DNA of 64,000 nt from Clostridia bacterium (GTDB taxonomy: Bacteria; Bacillota; Clostridia; Oscillospirales; Acutalibacteraceae), in the NCBI GenBank assembly GCA_017631795.1, contig JAGBSO010000020.1, positions 1 through 64,000 on the forward strand, written 5' to 3'. The notes beneath the pieces were generated by a model. It had not been told where the DNA came from. It saw only the letters and a list, made by a program, of their open reading frames with translations, and made no database searches. Positions 19,087 to 27,774 of the stretch are shown here, one piece after another. Positions within the stretch are counted from its first letter, which is position 1; each line of letters begins with the position of its first letter. Both the position numbers and the translations under genes were made by a program.

Positions 19087-19140
19087 GCCCTCCGCTTTGG
19101 GGGCATTTTTTACATAAAGGCTTGTATCGTACAAGCCTTT
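19087..19140. repeat. Two adjacent inverted repeats upstream of the pseudogene
   Basis: The first, GCCCTC..GGGGGC, has a T tail (ATTTTTT) and may terminate plus-strand transcripts. The second is a perfect 11-pair palindrome arm with a three-base loop at 19116-19140. Function unknown. Confidence 0.55.
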
Positions 19141-19251
19141 GCTCGAAATAATCTGTTATTGCGCGTCCTATCACACATTAGGAAATTTAGGATAATTTCA
19201 ACAAACTTGCTGTTGAGTAATTACGCATACACCCCTCCTTCTTATATTAAG

Positions 19252-19963
19252 ATGTTGGGATTTTGCCAGCATCCCGAAAAATTCGGGGGTGACTATGCAG
19301 AGATTTACAAAAAATATGTAGCTTCCCACAAGAAGACTATTGTTAAGAAGGCAAAACAACTTAAACTCACAGATGTTGAAGCTTATTATTCTACACCGAG
19401 TTCTGATAATGTTGGTGCAAAAGCTGCTTTCAAGCCTAATGTTTCTGCAAAGAAGCTCAGCGACCTTACCAAAGTCGAATTATTGGAAGATACGATCCAA
19501 AAAGGTACTATTGAAGATGTAAAGCTGGTGCTTGAAACATACAAATCGTTTGAAACGATGTCCATAGCGATGGGACTTGCTGCAAGATATAAGGGGTTAA
19601 ATTGGCAAACGCAGGTGCTACTTTCAAGTATAAGTTTAGTACGGCACTGCAGAGAAAATATAAGATGAAACAAGATACTGCGGCTGGTTCGTATAGAACT
19701 GAATACTATCTTATGCTTGTTCCCGAGAAGATTGATTTTAAGCCGGACAAATGGGGCGGCAGCAATTATGCCTATACTCCTCTTTGTGGTGTTCCTGCAA
19801 TGAACATTCCGGACGAGCTGGAAAATAACGTATTTAGCATTGAAGAGCGGGGCCTTTTTGGTTTATTTTCTCGGCAGATGATGAAAACCGGACAAGTCCT
19901 TCTTCTGAATTACGCAGAGAATACCCGACGGTTGTAATGAAATACTCGCAAAATGTCAATTAA
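19252..19963 (+). pseudogene. Frameshifted remnant of an unrecognised protein gene
   Basis: Three consecutive frames carry protein-like sequence. Frame 1 reads from about 19252 to about 19597 (GGDYAEIYKKYVASHKKTIV, later LAARYKGLNW), then coding quality moves to a second frame from about 19602 (ANAGATFKYKFSTALQRKYK, AYTPLCGVPAMNIPDELENN), then near 19850 to a third (FSADDENRTSPSSELRREYP) ending at TAA 19963. Both shifts go the same way, as if single bases were lost. The helix pattern and AARYKGLNW...LANAGATF are reminiscent of an ankyrin-like repeat, which is a guess. No ribosome site precedes it. Its end overlaps the end of the convergent gene. Confidence 0.65.
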
Positions 19964-21848
19964 TTTCGTATATATTTTTATCTAAATCAATAACAATTGA
20001 TGTACCGTCAGAATAGGTTGTTTTCTGCTTGCGATAACTGCCGAGGAATTCATGCTTTACCATCTCTTTATTATACAGTTTTGCTTGCAGCTCACAAAGA
20101 GGCTTAATTCGTTCAAGCTCTTTCTTTAAATTTTCATCATCCATCATACCTATATCGGCGGTACGATTGTCTGTTCCAATTTTACAAAGAGAATTTCCGT
20201 AGGGATGAAGATAAGGCATACCCGCATTCAAAGCACCATACAAGTCACCGTCTTCACCCTTAGGAATACCCCAATTGTTAAACCAATTCCACGGAACTAT
20301 AACACAATCATGATAAACCAGATTGCCGAAAGGTACAGGAATACCTATTGCCTTACCGTTTTCTTGTGGTTTTAATGCGTGAGGTCCGTGATGCACAAGA
20401 GCAAGATAATTAAGCATCTGCATACCGGGTTCTTCAGAAGACATTATCAATCCTTTGTCGTTGAGATAATCAAAGCATCCGCCTCTGAGTTTAATACTTT
20501 CTTCTCTTGTGACCCGATGCTCATCATGGAAGCATTCATCACCCTGCATAATAGCAAAAACATCAAGATATGCTCCCTGAACATCAATTCCGTGTTCTTC
20601 AAGCTCTGTATAAGTTTTTTTGACAGCATCAAGAGCAAAAGCAGTACAAAGGTATGTATGCTCACCGCCGTCCCATATTGAGCAGTAGGGATTTGAACCG
20701 TCAATATTCTTTATAGCCTTGTTCTTATCAAAAACAGGACTGTCGTAATAATAGTCTCTGTATTGGTCGTGAAGAGCAAACACATAACCTAACTCACGGC
20801 AGATGTCAGAGAAATTTTTAAATCCGTCCCATCCTCCAGCCTTTTCACAAGGCGGAAGAATATAGGGATGATTATTGTCGTATCCGTCTTTTCCCCAACC
20901 GTCTGTGTGGATGTAAAGCTTATCCAATCCAAGTGCTTTCAGTCTCTTCATTTCTTCTGCACGTTCATAAAAGGTTGCACAGAGAAGTTCATTAGTACCA
21001 TTCTTGTCATAAAATTGTGATTTCTCATTAATTTTAGAAAAGATTTTATGATGAAGAACAGGTGCTCCGATGATATTTTTTATATTGGGATTCTTTGAAA
21101 TTTTTTCGTCGAGAGTAATCAACTCGTTTCTGTCAAAGAGATACTTACGGTAAGTCTTTGCAACGGTGTTATAGTCACCATTCTCATGAAAAACAAAGCG
21201 TATTTTTCTTTCGTATGATATTTTTCCGAGAGATGTCTGCCAGAAAACAGAATTGACAAAAGACTGTCTCTTTCCGTAGCAGGAATAAAAAGAGGCATCA
21301 TAAGGAGTTTCAACGATGGCGGTAAAAGCGTTTCCGTCACATACCCTGCCCCATACCGGCATATAGCAATCTCCTGTATTTATGGGTCTTTTCACTGTAG
21401 CATAATATCGTGTAGCAAAGTAATTTTTTAAATAAAAATCCGGAAGAATAAATCCCTGACGCATCGGGTCGATATGATATGAATCATTGCCCTTTGATTT
21501 TGAATTAAACGGAGCCGGAAAAAATACGCCCTGAATATCAAAGTCTGTTTCATTCTCTGAATTCAGAGAAAAAACGACTTCATTATCGCAGACAACTTCT
21601 GCTGTACAAACAAGCGTGAAAGGCATTTTTTTACCGTCGATAAAAAAATCAGAATATTTAGTTACTATCTTATTATCTGAATATTCTGTTTTTTTACTTT
21701 TTGCAGATTTTAAAAGCAAATTCTTATCCTTTTTACCGTCCTGTTTACAAACGGAAACGAAAGATTTCCGTCCGTCATTTACCCATGAAAAACCGTTATA
21801 GCAAATTTCGTATGAATCTTTTTGTTCATTGAAGTTGATTTTCAACAT
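19956..21848 (-). CDS. Putative glycosidase-like protein (DUF5696-like?)
   Basis: A 630-aa cytoplasmic protein without signal peptide. Residues 1-230 are beta-rich (GRKSFVSV, VVFSLNSENETDFDIQGVFF), like the N-terminal sandwich of many glycoside hydrolases. From about 290 it looks like a TIM barrel: LDKLYIHTDGWGKDGYDNNHP, GYVFALHDQYRDYYYDS, GAYLDVFAIMQGDECF and LIMSSEEPGMQ, with Asp or Glu at strand ends as catalytic candidates. This resembles GH101/GH129-related proteins or DUF5696, from memory only. It has its own promoter and a GAGAGGAT ribosome site and no sugar transporter alongside. A carbohydrate role is inference. Confidence 0.5.
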   Translation of the reverse strand: MLKINFNEQKDSYEICYNGFSWVNDGRKSFVSVCKQDGKKDKNLLLKSAKSKKTEYSDNKIVTKYSDFFIDGKKMPFTLVCTAEVVCDNEVVFSLNSENETDFDIQGVFFPAPFNSKSKGNDSYHIDPMRQGFILPDFYLKNYFATRYYATVKRPINTGDCYMPVWGRVCDGNAFTAIVETPYDASFYSCYGKRQSFVNSVFWQTSLGKISYERKIRFVFHENGDYNTVAKTYRKYLFDRNELITLDEKISKNPNIKNIIGAPVLHHKIFSKINEKSQFYDKNGTNELLCATFYERAEEMKRLKALGLDKLYIHTDGWGKDGYDNNHPYILPPCEKAGGWDGFKNFSDICRELGYVFALHDQYRDYYYDSPVFDKNKAIKNIDGSNPYCSIWDGGEHTYLCTAFALDAVKKTYTELEEHGIDVQGAYLDVFAIMQGDECFHDEHRVTREESIKLRGGCFDYLNDKGLIMSSEEPGMQMLNYLALVHHGPHALKPQENGKAIGIPVPFGNLVYHDCVIVPWNWFNNWGIPKGEDGDLYGALNAGMPYLHPYGNSLCKIGTDNRTADIGMMDDENLKKELERIKPLCELQAKLYNKEMVKHEFLGSYRKQKTTYSDGTSIVIDLDKNIYEIN

Positions 21849-21944
21849 ATCTTTTATCCTCTCTAAATCAGACGTTTTAATGAAATCAAAACCACATTTT
21901 ATATTTACAGATTACAAACCTGCAGACAATGTTTATTTCATTTT

Positions 21945-21973
21945 ACTATATCATATAACGACATCTTTTTCAA
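21945..21973 (-). promoter_or_regulatory. Predicted promoter of the glycosidase-like gene
   Basis: Minus strand TTGAAA (21973-21968) and TATAGT (21950-21945) with a 17-bp spacer, about 97 bp before the start codon. The rest of the 287-bp gap to 22135 shows only AT-rich sequence and the next gene's terminator. Confidence 0.65.
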
Positions 21974-22082
21974 GAGATGAGAACTTTTATGCAATCAATA
22001 TAAGTTTTATGGTTGTTAAAAAAAATAGATCGTATAATACTAAATCCTTATATCAAAGTCACATGTTATATTCAGCCATAAT

Positions 22083-22124
22083 CAAAAAAAAACAGAGACA
22101 CTCCAATAAAAAGTGCGTCTCTGC
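22083..22124 (-). terminator. Terminator after the permease gene
   Basis: Stem CAGAGAC / GTCTCTG, extended by CACT / AGTG-like pairs; a nine-T run follows on the minus strand. Confidence 0.85.
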
Positions 22125-22135
22125 ATAAATAAATC

Positions 22136-22888
22136 TTATTTATTATCTCTCTTCTTGAGAATTAAAGATGAAAATAACAAGAATGCTACAATATAACAAA
22201 CACCTACTGCGAAAGCTTTGACAAGATCACCGTTGGTTGACTCTGCAGAAATGGAGAATACCTGACCATCAGGTGTAAATGAAGCAATATAAATATCCGT
22301 TTTTAATACCATTCCTAAAAATGTTACAAGAATTGAATAGTCAAATCTTGTAACACCTGTACCAAAAACAAGACCGAATACTATTGCAAGAGATTTGCTC
22401 TTTGTAAGAGTACACAAGAAAATTATAATTGCGTTAACAGCAAGATATAATACAAATCTTGTGCACATAGCAAATGCAAAGCCATCAGGATAGTCAAAAG
22501 TCAACGAATTGCCCATCAAAATGACTGAAGCAAGTGCTGAACCTGCGACATAGCAAACCAGAACAGCAAGAGAAATCACAAACACAGTAAAGAATTTTGA
22601 CAAAATGAGCATACTCTTGTCTTTTACCTGACCTGCGATATTCTTAAAATAACCGTTAGCCTGTTCTTCATTTATAAAGTTGGATGATATCATACATAAA
22701 ATCATAAGGCTGAGATAAGAAGTTACTGTAAGTATTACAGTAAAAATACTTACCTGAGAAAACCAATCAGCATATGGAAATAAGAATAAAATACCTTCGC
22801 CGTCTTCTCCAAGCAAAGGAATAAGCTTGCCGATACCTGCAATTACCGCAACCACAGCAAAAGAAAAAACAAAAGAATTCTTAAACAA
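22136..22888 (-). CDS. ABC-2-type transporter permease, probably 5'-truncated
   Basis: Membrane protein of 250 aa with about six hydrophobic segments (near 8-25, 45-65, 95-125, 140-165, 170-190 and 225-243) and the soluble stretch NFINEEQANGYFKNIAGQVKDK after the second, a pattern typical of ABC-2 permeases. It starts straight into the first membrane helix, without the usual short cytoplasmic lead. The only start is TTG at 22888, with an in-frame TAA immediately upstream and no ribosome site. It lies 28 bp downstream of the feo terminator and no ATPase gene is adjacent. I therefore think it is a decaying remnant or wrongly started, though the frame itself is intact. Confidence 0.5.
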   Translation of the reverse strand: MFKNSFVFSFAVVAVIAGIGKLIPLLGEDGEGILFLFPYADWFSQVSIFTVILTVTSYLSLMILCMISSNFINEEQANGYFKNIAGQVKDKSMLILSKFFTVFVISLAVLVCYVAGSALASVILMGNSLTFDYPDGFAFAMCTRFVLYLAVNAIIIFLCTLTKSKSLAIVFGLVFGTGVTRFDYSILVTFLGMVLKTDIYIASFTPDGQVFSISAESTNGDLVKAFAVGVCYIVAFLLFSSLILKKRDNK

Positions 22889-22916
22889 TTATTTAACGGA
22901 CACAATTATTACAGTA

Positions 22917-22957
22917 AAAAAACTGAGCAACTGCCATTAAAAGCACTCAGTTTTTTC
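22917..22957 (-). terminator. Terminator of the feoB operon
   Basis: Stem AAAAACTGAG / CTCAGTTTTT around an 18-base loop, with T runs on both strands. It lies right after the small feo-associated gene. Confidence 0.8.
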
Positions 22958-22961
22958 ATCA

Positions 22962-23132
22962 TTATTTTTTGTGACAGGTATCTTTTGACGGACAGCCTGC
23001 ACAGCCGCAGGAGCAAAGACCTTTACCTTTTTTCTTGTCTCGGATCATTTTCACTACAATAGCAACAATTGCTGCAACAAGAACTGCAAGGACAATTATT
23101 GTTCCTGCATTTGCAATAAGATAATCTATCAT
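22962..23132 (-). CDS. FeoB-associated Cys-rich membrane protein
   Basis: Small 56-aa protein: one N-terminal membrane helix (about 5-28, GTIIVLAVLVAAIVAIVV), a basic stretch (RDKKKGKG) and a cysteine cluster CSCGCAGCPSKDTCHKK. This is the layout of the FeoB_associated family found next to feoB in Firmicutes, thought to help ferrous iron transport, perhaps as an iron-binding partner of the pore. The ATG at 23132 is chosen because AGGAGAG precedes it; the open frame extends 16 codons upstream into the feoB end. The stop of feoB is 13 bp upstream, so they are cotranscribed. Confidence 0.88.
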   Translation of the reverse strand: MIDYLIANAGTIIVLAVLVAAIVAIVVKMIRDKKKGKGLCSCGCAGCPSKDTCHKK

Positions 23133-23145
23133 ACAATCTCTCCTG

Positions 23146-25272
23146 TTATTTTTTTGCCTTTTGTCTGACAGGACGCACAATCATATAAACAATACCGATT
23201 AAAATTATTACTGCAGCAATAACACCGGGAATATTTGCATTTCCTGAGAATGCCATACCAATCTGATAAACTATAAGTGAAACTGCATACGCAAATGCAC
23301 ACATATAACCGAGTGCAAAAGCTGTCCACTTCCAGTTATTCATTTCTCTTTTTATAGCACCCATTGCTGCAAAACAAGGTGCACAAAGCAGATTGAACAT
23401 CATAAATGAATATGCAGAAAGTTTGTTTCCGCCAAAGAATTCAATGCCCATTGCAACACTGCCTGATTCTGCAATCTCTCCTGTCATGGATGACAATGAG
23501 CCGAACACACCGACAACTTCTTCCTTTGCAACAAGTCCGAGAATAGTTGCAACTGTTGCCTGCCATGTACCGAATCCGAGAGGTCTGAATATAACTGCAA
23601 TTGCAGAACCGATAAGATTGAGAACAGATACATCGTCAGCATTTGTGATATAATGCAATCCACCTTCAAATGAAAGACTGTTGAGTCCCCATACAAGAAC
23701 GCTTGCAACAACAATGACTGTTCCTGCTCTTTTGATGAAATCCCAGCCTCTTTCAGCAGTTGATCTGAGAACATTTGACGGAACAGGCATATGGTATGCA
23801 GGAAGTTCCATTACAAACGGCGCAGGATCGCCAAGGAACGGTTTTGTCTTCTTAAGCATAAGTCCTGATATAACAACAGCCATAATTCCCATGAAATATG
23901 CAGATGTTGCAATAAGCGGACTATTACCGAACAATGCAGCGGCAACAAAACCTATAAGCGGCATTTTTGCTCCGCAAGGTATAAAGCATGTTGTTATAAT
24001 TGTCATTCGGCGGTCACGTTCAGATTCAATCGTTCTGCTTGCCATAACACCCGGAACACCGCAACCTGATGAAACCAACAACGGAATGAAACTTTTGCCT
24101 GAAAGTCCGAATTTACGGAACAGTTTATCCATTATAAATGCAACACGAGACATATATCCGCAATCTTCAAGAAGTGAAAGCATTACAAAAAGGATAAGAA
24201 GCTGCGGAACAAACCCGAGAACAGAACCTACACCACCCACTATACCATCAGCAATAAGGCTTACAAGCCACGGAGCACAACCAATTGCAACTAATGCTGA
24301 TGTGACACCGGGAACAACCCATTCACCAAAAAGTGTATCATTCATAAACGTTGTAACCCAGTCTCCGATTGTACCCATTGAAATAGTATAAACAAGAAAC
24401 ATTATAAGCATAAAAATCGGAAGAGCAAGAATGCGGTTTGTAACTACCCTGTCTATCATATCAGATACTGTCTGTTTTCTTATTCTCTTTTTCTTATATG
24501 TATCTTTAAGAATTGACTCTACATAATTATATCTTTCATTTGTAATGATGCTTTCAGAATCATCATCAAGTTCAGATTCAAGGAGCTTTATATCTTCTTC
24601 TATATGAGCAAGAATCTTCGGCTCAAGATTCAGTTCAGAAAGAACTTTTTCGTCTCTTTCAAAAATTTTTATCGAATACCAACGCTGTATCTCAAATGCC
24701 ATATTATGTACGGCAGCCTCTTCAATATGCGCAAGAGTGTGTTCAACAGTACCAGAAAAAATATGTTTGGGGACTTTTTTGCCGTTTTCTGCAGCAGCAA
24801 TTGCCAACTGAGCAGCCACATCAATGCCTGTTCCTTTAAGTGCTGAAATTTCAACTATTTTGCAACCGATTATCTTTGAAAGTTTTTCAATATCAATAAC
24901 ATCGCCGTTTTTTCTGACAACATCCATCATATTGATTGCAATGACAACAGGAGAACCGAGTTCTATCAACTGAGTTGTGAGATAAAGATTTCTTTCAAGG
25001 TTAGTTCCGTCAATTATGTTAAGAATAACATCCGGTTTTTCATTTATCAGGTAATTTCTTGCAACAACTTCTTCAAGAGTATAGGGCGAAAGTGAATAAA
25101 TACCCGGAAGGTCAGTGACGATAACATCTTTGTTATTCTTCATCTTTCCTTCTTTTTTTTCAACTGTAACACCCGGCCAGTTACCGACATACTGATTAGA
25201 GCCTGTCAGAGCATTAAACAAAGTTGTTTTTCCGCAGTTGGGATTACCTGCAAGTGCAATTTTAATTCCCAT
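23146..25272 (-). CDS. feoB: Ferrous iron transport protein B
   Basis: Inner membrane Fe(II) transporter with an N-terminal GTPase domain. The 708-aa product has G1 GNPNCGKTTLFN near 9-20, switch region GVTVEKKEG, G3 DLPGIYSLSPY and G4 NMMDV; then a helical spacer and about eight membrane helices with the conserved GCGVPGVMASRTI and FIPCGAKMPLIGF motifs, the latter providing the key pore Cys. Length is typical. AAGGATGAG precedes the ATG. A TTAG-N6-CTAA operator lies about 21 bp upstream, so iron-responsive control of feoB itself is likely. Confidence 0.97.
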   Translation of the reverse strand: MGIKIALAGNPNCGKTTLFNALTGSNQYVGNWPGVTVEKKEGKMKNNKDVIVTDLPGIYSLSPYTLEEVVARNYLINEKPDVILNIIDGTNLERNLYLTTQLIELGSPVVIAINMMDVVRKNGDVIDIEKLSKIIGCKIVEISALKGTGIDVAAQLAIAAAENGKKVPKHIFSGTVEHTLAHIEEAAVHNMAFEIQRWYSIKIFERDEKVLSELNLEPKILAHIEEDIKLLESELDDDSESIITNERYNYVESILKDTYKKKRIRKQTVSDMIDRVVTNRILALPIFMLIMFLVYTISMGTIGDWVTTFMNDTLFGEWVVPGVTSALVAIGCAPWLVSLIADGIVGGVGSVLGFVPQLLILFVMLSLLEDCGYMSRVAFIMDKLFRKFGLSGKSFIPLLVSSGCGVPGVMASRTIESERDRRMTIITTCFIPCGAKMPLIGFVAAALFGNSPLIATSAYFMGIMAVVISGLMLKKTKPFLGDPAPFVMELPAYHMPVPSNVLRSTAERGWDFIKRAGTVIVVASVLVWGLNSLSFEGGLHYITNADDVSVLNLIGSAIAVIFRPLGFGTWQATVATILGLVAKEEVVGVFGSLSSMTGEIAESGSVAMGIEFFGGNKLSAYSFMMFNLLCAPCFAAMGAIKREMNNWKWTAFALGYMCAFAYAVSLIVYQIGMAFSGNANIPGVIAAVIILIGIVYMIVRPVRQKAKK

Positions 25273-25294
25273 AAACTCATCCTTTCATCAACAG

Positions 25295-25308
25295 TTAGCA
25301 TCAACTAA
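25295..25308 (-). promoter_or_regulatory. TTAG-N6-CTAA operator upstream of feoB
   Basis: TTAGCATCAACTAA, matching the pattern seen three times before feoA, between a TATATT box (near 25309-25314) and the feoB ribosome site. Position suggests repression of an internal feoB promoter. Confidence 0.6.
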
Positions 25309-25320
25309 CTCAATATACAT

Positions 25321-25342
25321 AAAAAATCAGGGGATAACCCCT
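25321..25342 (-). terminator. Attenuator-like hairpin between feoA and feoB
   Basis: Stem AGGGG / CCCCT with an ATAA loop; on the minus strand GATTTTTT follows. The short stem suggests partial termination. Confidence 0.6.
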
Positions 25343-25348
25343 TTTTAT

Positions 25349-25570
25349 TCAAATTGTTTCTATCATAGCTGCATCAGCTTTTCGTAAAGACAACTGATAC
25401 CCTCTGACAGTAACTTCAATCGGGTCACCAAGCGGTGCCACTCGTCTGACATAGATGCTTACACCTTTTGTTATTCCCATATCCATGATGCGCCTTTTTA
25501 TAGCACCTTCGCCATGAAGCTTGACAACAGTAACCGTCTCACCTATTTTAGCGTCTCTGAGAGTTTTCAT
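25349..25570 (-). CDS. feoA: Ferrous iron transport protein A
   Basis: Small cytoplasmic SH3-like protein (73 aa) that supports FeoB activity. The sequence fits the FeoA fold: LRDAKIGETVTVVKL at the N terminus, RRIMDMGITKGVSIYVRRVAPLGDPIEV in the middle and GYQLSLRKADAAMI at the end. The second of two close in-frame ATGs is chosen, because GGAGG lies eight bases before it but only one base before the first. Transcribed from a promoter overlapped by operators; feoB follows after an attenuator-like hairpin. Confidence 0.95.
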   Translation of the reverse strand: MKTLRDAKIGETVTVVKLHGEGAIKRRIMDMGITKGVSIYVRRVAPLGDPIEVTVRGYQLSLRKADAAMIETI

Positions 25571-25594
25571 AGCCATACCTCCGTTATTGAATAG

Positions 25595-25670
25595 TTAGCA
25601 CCCGCTAACTAACAATGCGTAAAAAATCGGTTAGCATCAACTAACCATTAGTTATATTAGCACTTACTAA
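25595..25670 (-). promoter_or_regulatory. feoA operator array: three TTAG-N6-CTAA sites
   Basis: Sites at 25595-25608 (TTAGCACCCGCTAA), 25631-25644 (TTAGCATCAACTAA) and 25657-25670 (TTAGCACTTACTAA). The last lies between the -35 and -10 boxes of the feoA promoter and touches the -10, the middle one covers the transcription start region. The pattern resembles DtxR/IdeR-family boxes (TTAGG..CCTAA), so an iron-dependent repressor is likely; the regulator is not in this window. Confidence 0.75.
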
Positions 25671-25682
25671 CCGTTTTGTCAA
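25654..25682 (-). promoter_or_regulatory. feoA promoter
   Basis: Minus strand TTGACA (25682-25677) and TAATAT (25659-25654) with a 17-bp spacer. Confidence 0.85.
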
Positions 25683-25709
25683 GATTTTTTTACAATTTTT
25701 TTAATTATT

Positions 25710-27086
25710 TCAACATTCTGCAAGAGAAACATTTTCAAGTTTTATTGTTTGTTCATCAGGAGCTGTAAAATTATTTCTGCAAAGCTCAAGACCGTTTATA
25801 TTTACACCGTCAAGAGCATGTTTGTAGAATTTATAGGGTTCAGCACCCCATGTGACAGATGTTTTTTCTATGCGGACATTTTCCGCATTACGGATATAGA
25901 ATGCTGAATTGTCAGACTCTTCAATACCGTGATCAATACAGGGTCTCAGATCATAAAGACCACAATCCCATTTTGAAGTTTTTTCAAGATGTATGTTACA
26001 ATTCTCAAAAACTACATTTTCAACAGGATTTTCAGGTGATGAATAGATCAGCACACCGTTTTCACCTTTGCATGTAACATTGAAATATCTGATGTTTTTT
26101 ATATGACCTGACACAGTGTTTTCATCACGTCTGAAACATGTAATAGTAACAGGTTCAGCAGTTCCCCACCAATCCGAACAGAATCTGCGTGTTTCAACAA
26201 TACAGTTTGAGAATGTCACATTTTCAACATTTCCGCCGTCACGGATTTGAATTGACAGACCTCTGTTACTCTTAGATATAATGCAATTATTGACAAGAAC
26301 ATTTCTGAAATCACCGACACCTTCTGTACCGATTTTGATTGCAGCAGAAGTTGAAGTAAGAGTACAATCAGAAATTATAATATTTTCACAAGGTCCGTAT
26401 TCGCTGTTACCTTTTGTCGTTTTAAGACAGATACAATCATCAGCACAGGTCACATGACAGCCAATGATACGCACATTTGAGCAATGATCAGGGTCAATAC
26501 CGTCACTGTTGGCAACATCAAGCGGATTGAGTATTCTTATATGGGAAATAAGCACATCGTCACACCCTGCAGGATGAAGCGTCCAGAAAGGTGCATTAGT
26601 AATAGTTACATCTCTGAATGAAATATTATTACTTTTTTCAATATAAATTGTTGTGGGACGGGGATAAAAATCACCTGTTACATAATACTGATCTTTTCTT
26701 TTAACAAAAGCATAGCAATTGCCGTCAATTGTGCCTTCGCCTGTGATAGAACAACCGTCAGCTTCATATCCGTACACAAAAACAAATGACGGTTTGCCTG
26801 TAACAGGATTCCCAACCAATGCTGTTTTCGGATCATTTATCATCTTACAAGGTCTGATATATCCGTCAATATCAGATGTTGCACGAAGCACAGAACCTTT
26901 CTGAAGATGCAATTCTACATTTTTCTTCAGCTGAATCGAATCACTATAATATATTTTTCCGCTTTCGAGAACAACTTTGCCTCCGCCGTTTGCTGCACAA
27001 TCATCTATTGCAGCCTGTATTGCTTTTGCATCATTTGCTTTGCCGTCACCGACTGCACCATATGGTGCTACATCATAAATTTTCAT
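25710..27086 (-). CDS. Polygalacturonase-like glycoside hydrolase, family 28
   Basis: Right-handed beta-helix enzyme that hydrolyses galacturonic acid links in pectin or its fragments. The 458-aa product starts with the common YDVAPYGAVGDGKANDAKAIQAAID pectinase-fold N terminus. Active-site motifs are NSDGIDPDHC (near 200) and CADDCICLKT, giving the catalytic Asp residues, then IKIGTEGVGDF and IQIRDGG. No signal peptide, so it probably works on imported oligogalacturonides. The ATG at 27086 has AGGTGG upstream. It starts 19 bp after the LOG-family gene, so the two are cotranscribed. No clear terminator separates it from the feo promoter. Confidence 0.88.
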   Translation of the reverse strand: MKIYDVAPYGAVGDGKANDAKAIQAAIDDCAANGGGKVVLESGKIYYSDSIQLKKNVELHLQKGSVLRATSDIDGYIRPCKMINDPKTALVGNPVTGKPSFVFVYGYEADGCSITGEGTIDGNCYAFVKRKDQYYVTGDFYPRPTTIYIEKSNNISFRDVTITNAPFWTLHPAGCDDVLISHIRILNPLDVANSDGIDPDHCSNVRIIGCHVTCADDCICLKTTKGNSEYGPCENIIISDCTLTSTSAAIKIGTEGVGDFRNVLVNNCIISKSNRGLSIQIRDGGNVENVTFSNCIVETRRFCSDWWGTAEPVTITCFRRDENTVSGHIKNIRYFNVTCKGENGVLIYSSPENPVENVVFENCNIHLEKTSKWDCGLYDLRPCIDHGIEESDNSAFYIRNAENVRIEKTSVTWGAEPYKFYKHALDGVNINGLELCRNNFTAPDEQTIKLENVSLAEC

Positions 27087-27105
27087 AAAAAAACCACCTA
27101 TGCAA

Positions 27106-27687
27106 TTAGCCATCTTTAAGATCATGAACAGTTAATCCGTGAGATGCACTTCTGTGTACATATGCAAACATTTCATCGAGATCAGAAAATATCATATATA
27201 ACATACGGCAATTTGAACGAATAAATTTTTCGTTCATTGCATCATACATCAACTTTTCTATGTTATCATAAAATCCATTCACATTATAAATGGCAATAGG
27301 TTTATCGTGTCTTCCAAGCTGTTTGAGTGTAAGAATTTCAAAAAATTCTTCAAATGTGCCTATTCCGCCGGGAACAACAATAAAAGCGTCAGACAACTCT
27401 TCCATTTTTGCCTTTCTTTCACGCATGGTCTCGGTAAAAATCAGATCATCACATTCTCCATAGATTTCCTCTATCATTTCATCTCTGAAGAAATGAGGGA
27501 TAACACCTGTAATTTTTCCGCCGCCTTGTTTCACGCCTCTTGCCGCAGCCCCCATAAGACCATTTCCGCCTGCTCCAAAAACAAGATTGTCACCTTGTTT
27601 TGCCATTAAATAACCAAGCTCTTCAACAGCCGATATATAACTCTTGTCAATCTTTGTGCTTGCTGCACCATAAACACAGATATTCAT
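27106..27687 (-). CDS. LOG family protein (Rossmann-fold nucleotide-binding)
   Basis: Member of the TIGR00730/LOG family; characterised members cleave nucleoside 5'-monophosphates such as cytokinin riboside phosphate to a free base and ribose phosphate. The 193-aa product shows NICVYGAAST at the start, FGAGGNGLMGAAARG near 38-52 and the defining PGGIGTFEEFFE near 105-116. Its substrate here is unknown; purine nucleotide salvage is possible. Met at 27687 is chosen because it begins the conserved domain with GAAAGAAGTG upstream; the open frame extends 20 codons further. First gene of a pair with GH28. Confidence 0.85.
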   Translation of the reverse strand: MNICVYGAASTKIDKSYISAVEELGYLMAKQGDNLVFGAGGNGLMGAAARGVKQGGGKITGVIPHFFRDEMIEEIYGECDDLIFTETMRERKAKMEELSDAFIVVPGGIGTFEEFFEILTLKQLGRHDKPIAIYNVNGFYDNIEKLMYDAMNEKFIRSNCRMLYMIFSDLDEMFAYVHRSASHGLTVHDLKDG

Positions 27688-27774
27688 ATATACACTTCTT
27701 TCATAATTATATAAATATAATTCATTATATACTGACAGCAGAAACATTGCAACATTTAACTAAAAAGTTTACAA

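Larger units (their letters stand above)
18692..19251. other. 560-bp gene-free region with several hairpins
   Basis: No convincing reading frame on either strand. It holds a TATAAT box (18775-18780), a possible small RNA with its own terminator (18781-18995), a GC-rich hairpin with T tail (19087-19111) and an 11-pair perfect inverted repeat AAAGGCTTGTA-TCG-TACAAGCCTTT (19116-19140). This density of terminator-like structures before a broken gene suggests a remodelled junction. No direct repeats or insertion-sequence ends were seen. Confidence 0.6.

Noticed and set aside
23681..24391. 236-codon frame antisense to feoB
   Set aside because: Mirror of the strongly conserved feoB coding sequence; no ribosome site or protein-family likeness.
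25595..25670. feo repeats considered as a CRISPR-like or CIRCE-like array
   Set aside because: Half-sites and spacing differ from CIRCE (TTAGCACTC-N9), copies are only 14 bp with irregular gaps, and their promoter position fits an operator.
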